A stretch of DNA of 14,882 nucleotides from Actinocrinis sp046724665 (GTDB taxonomy: Bacteria > Actinomycetota > Actinomycetes > Streptomycetales > Catenulisporaceae). Numbering within the stretch: the stretch's first letter is position 1; each line of letters opens with the position of its first letter. The notes under the pieces were generated by a model. That model was not told where the DNA came from and did not search any database. It worked only from the letters and a program-made list of their open reading frames with translations. Positions 13,495 through 14,882 of the stretch are shown here, one piece after another. A program made the translations under genes and the position numbers. The stretch covers positions 1-14,882 of the forward strand of contig JBKOWZ010000122.1 in NCBI GenBank assembly GCA_046724665.1, written 5' to 3'.

Positions 13495-14882
13495 ATGACG
13501 GTCAACGACGCCCGCATCGCGGCGAACCAGGCGCCCCCACTTCAGGACTACGACGCGTTCAGCACTGACGAGGCGCTGGTGGAGGCGGTCGAACGGCACG
13601 GTAGCCGCGCGTCGTTGGACGGTCTGGCCACGCTCGGCCGCCTCGCCGGATCGCACCGCACGCTGCATTGGGCGGAGCAGGCGAACGTAAGCACGCCGGT
13701 GCTGCGTACGCACGACCGCTACGGGAACCGCATCGACGAGGTCGAATTCCATCCCGCCTGGCACCACCTGATGGAGGTCGCCGTCTCGCACGGCCTGGCC
13801 GGCGCGGCGTGGTCGGGCGGACCGGCCGCGCACGTGACGCGCGCCGCCGGGTTCATGGTGTGGGGCACCGCCGAATCAGGGCACGGCTGTCCGATCTCGA
13901 TGACGTACGCGAGCGTCGCGGCGCTGCGCACCGACCCCGAGGCGGCGGCGGTCTGGGAGCCCGGGCTCAAATCGCTGATCTACGACTTCGGGCTGCGCCC
14001 CCCGGCCGCGAAGGCCGGGCTGCTGTGCGGGATGGCGATGACCGAGAAGCAGGGCGGCTCCGACGTGCGTGCGAACACCACCGCCGCGGCGCCGCTCGAC
14101 GCCGAGGGCGAGTACCTGCTCACCGGGCACAAGTGGTTCTGCTCCGCGCCGATGAGCGACCTGTTCCTCGTGCTCGCGCAGGCGCCCGGCGGCCTGACCT
14201 GCTTCGTCGTGCCGCGGGTACTGCCGGACGGCACCCGCAACCGGCTGGCGCTGCAACGGCTCAAGGACAAGCTCGGCAACCGCTCGAACGCGTCGAGCGA
14301 GATCGAGTTCGACCGGGCCTGGGCGCGGCGGCTCGGGCCGGAGGGCCGCGGCGTGCCGACCATCATCGAGATGGTCTCGATGACCCGGCTGGACTGCGTG
14401 CTCGGCTCCGCGGCCATCATGCGCCGCGCGGTCGTCGAGGCGGCGCACCACGCCGCGCACCGGCACGCCTTCGGTTCGGCGCTGCTCGACAAGCCGCTGA
14501 TGCGCAACGTGCTGTCCGACCTCGCGGTCGAGTCGCAGGCCGCGACCGCGCTCGGAATCCGGCTGGCCGCCGCCTTCGACTCGGACGACCCGGGCGAGCG
14601 GGCGCTGCGCCGGCTGGCCGTCGCGGTCGGCAAGTACTGGGTGACCAAGCGGGCGATCGGCGTCGCGGCCGAGGCGATGGAGTGCCTCGGCGGCAACGGC
14701 TACGTCGAGGAGTCCGGCATGCCGAGGCTGCTGCGCGAGGCCCCGGTCAACTCGATCTGGGAGGGCTCCGGCAACGTCAACGCCCTCGACGTGCTGCGCG
14801 CGCTGGCCCGCGAACCGGAGTCGGCCGAGGCGTTCCTGGCCGAGGCGGGCGCGGCCCGGGGCGGCGACGCGCGCTTCGACGC
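13495..14882 (+). CDS. aidB: AidB-type acyl-CoA dehydrogenase family protein, 3' end outside window
   Basis: 462 residues are visible and the frame is still open at the window end; E. coli AidB has about 541, so roughly 80-100 are missing. The match to AidB runs throughout: QAPPLQDYDAF at the start, EFHPAWHHLM, GHGCPISMTYA, the flavin-loop motif MTEKQGGSDV (T183-V191), GHKWFCSAPMSD, RLKDKLGNRSNAS, MTRLDCVLGS, EAMECLGGNGY, and VNSIWEGSGN with the acyl-CoA dehydrogenase glutamate at about E423. AidB is a flavoprotein linked to the adaptive response to alkylating agents; it binds DNA and has weak isovaleryl-CoA dehydrogenase activity. The missing C terminus holds the DNA-binding region described in E. 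coli. The start is the ATG with GAGGGA 12 nt upstream, a weak site. It is divergent from the T7SS-like operon. Confidence 0.93.
   Translation, partial: MTVNDARIAANQAPPLQDYDAFSTDEALVEAVERHGSRASLDGLATLGRLAGSHRTLHWAEQANVSTPVLRTHDRYGNRIDEVEFHPAWHHLMEVAVSHGLAGAAWSGGPAAHVTRAAGFMVWGTAESGHGCPISMTYASVAALRTDPEAAAVWEPGLKSLIYDFGLRPPAAKAGLLCGMAMTEKQGGSDVRANTTAAAPLDAEGEYLLTGHKWFCSAPMSDLFLVLAQAPGGLTCFVVPRVLPDGTRNRLALQRLKDKLGNRSNASSEIEFDRAWARRLGPEGRGVPTIIEMVSMTRLDCVLGSAAIMRRAVVEAAHHAAHRHAFGSALLDKPLMRNVLSDLAVESQAATALGIRLAAAFDSDDPGERALRRLAVAVGKYWVTKRAIGVAAEAMECLGGNGYVEESGMPRLLREAPVNSIWEGSGNVNALDVLRALAREPESAEAFLAEAGAARGGDARFD

Overview
High-GC actinobacterial DNA: most coding regions have strongly G/C-biased third positions, GTG starts are common, and GTGA/ATGA overlaps join several genes. 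The gene types (large TPR proteins, a WXG100/T7SS-type cluster, a DHA2 MFS/TetR pair, AidB) fit a Streptomyces- or Catenulispora-like actinomycete. Genus cannot be assigned from this window. No rRNA, tRNA, CRISPR array, transposase or integrase was seen.

Layout. (1) Positions 1-3742 (+): the 3' part of a helical-repeat gene, translationally coupled by ATGA to a 1021-residue TPR protein. (2) 3777-6545: a divergent MFS exporter (-) and TetR regulator (+). The 111-bp gap between them carries three copies of an AAGTGGAG half-site, which points to a self-regulated efflux module. Both proteins have repetitive, low-complexity N-terminal tails. (3) 6546-6965: a gap with conspicuously low GC in its second half (about 54% over 6721-6900). 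It holds a heptamer tandem repeat, two abutting perfect palindromes, a promoter-like element and a possible 21-codon leader ORF coupled to the next gene. (4) 6966-9541 (+): an unknown helical protein and an APC-family amino-acid permease. (5) 9542-10140 (+): strong hairpins, then arfB (ribosome rescue). (6) 10236-13301 (-): a four-gene operon read leftward with a GTGA overlap at every junction. It encodes a small WXG100/EspC-like protein with a YxxxD motif, a 448-residue protein with a WxG N-terminal domain, a coiled coil and hydrophobic helices, and two soluble unknowns. This is the best candidate here for a poorly described system, a type VII secretion substrate module. (7) 13302-13494: a divergent promoter region with five exactly 10-bp-spaced repeats and an imperfect palindrome. 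(8) 13495-end (+): an AidB-type acyl-CoA dehydrogenase cut by the window edge.

The efflux pair is a self-contained regulatory unit and the T7SS-like operon is a self-contained secretion unit. The remaining genes look like independent chromosomal neighbours. Family names come from sequence patterns recognised by eye; no database search was run.
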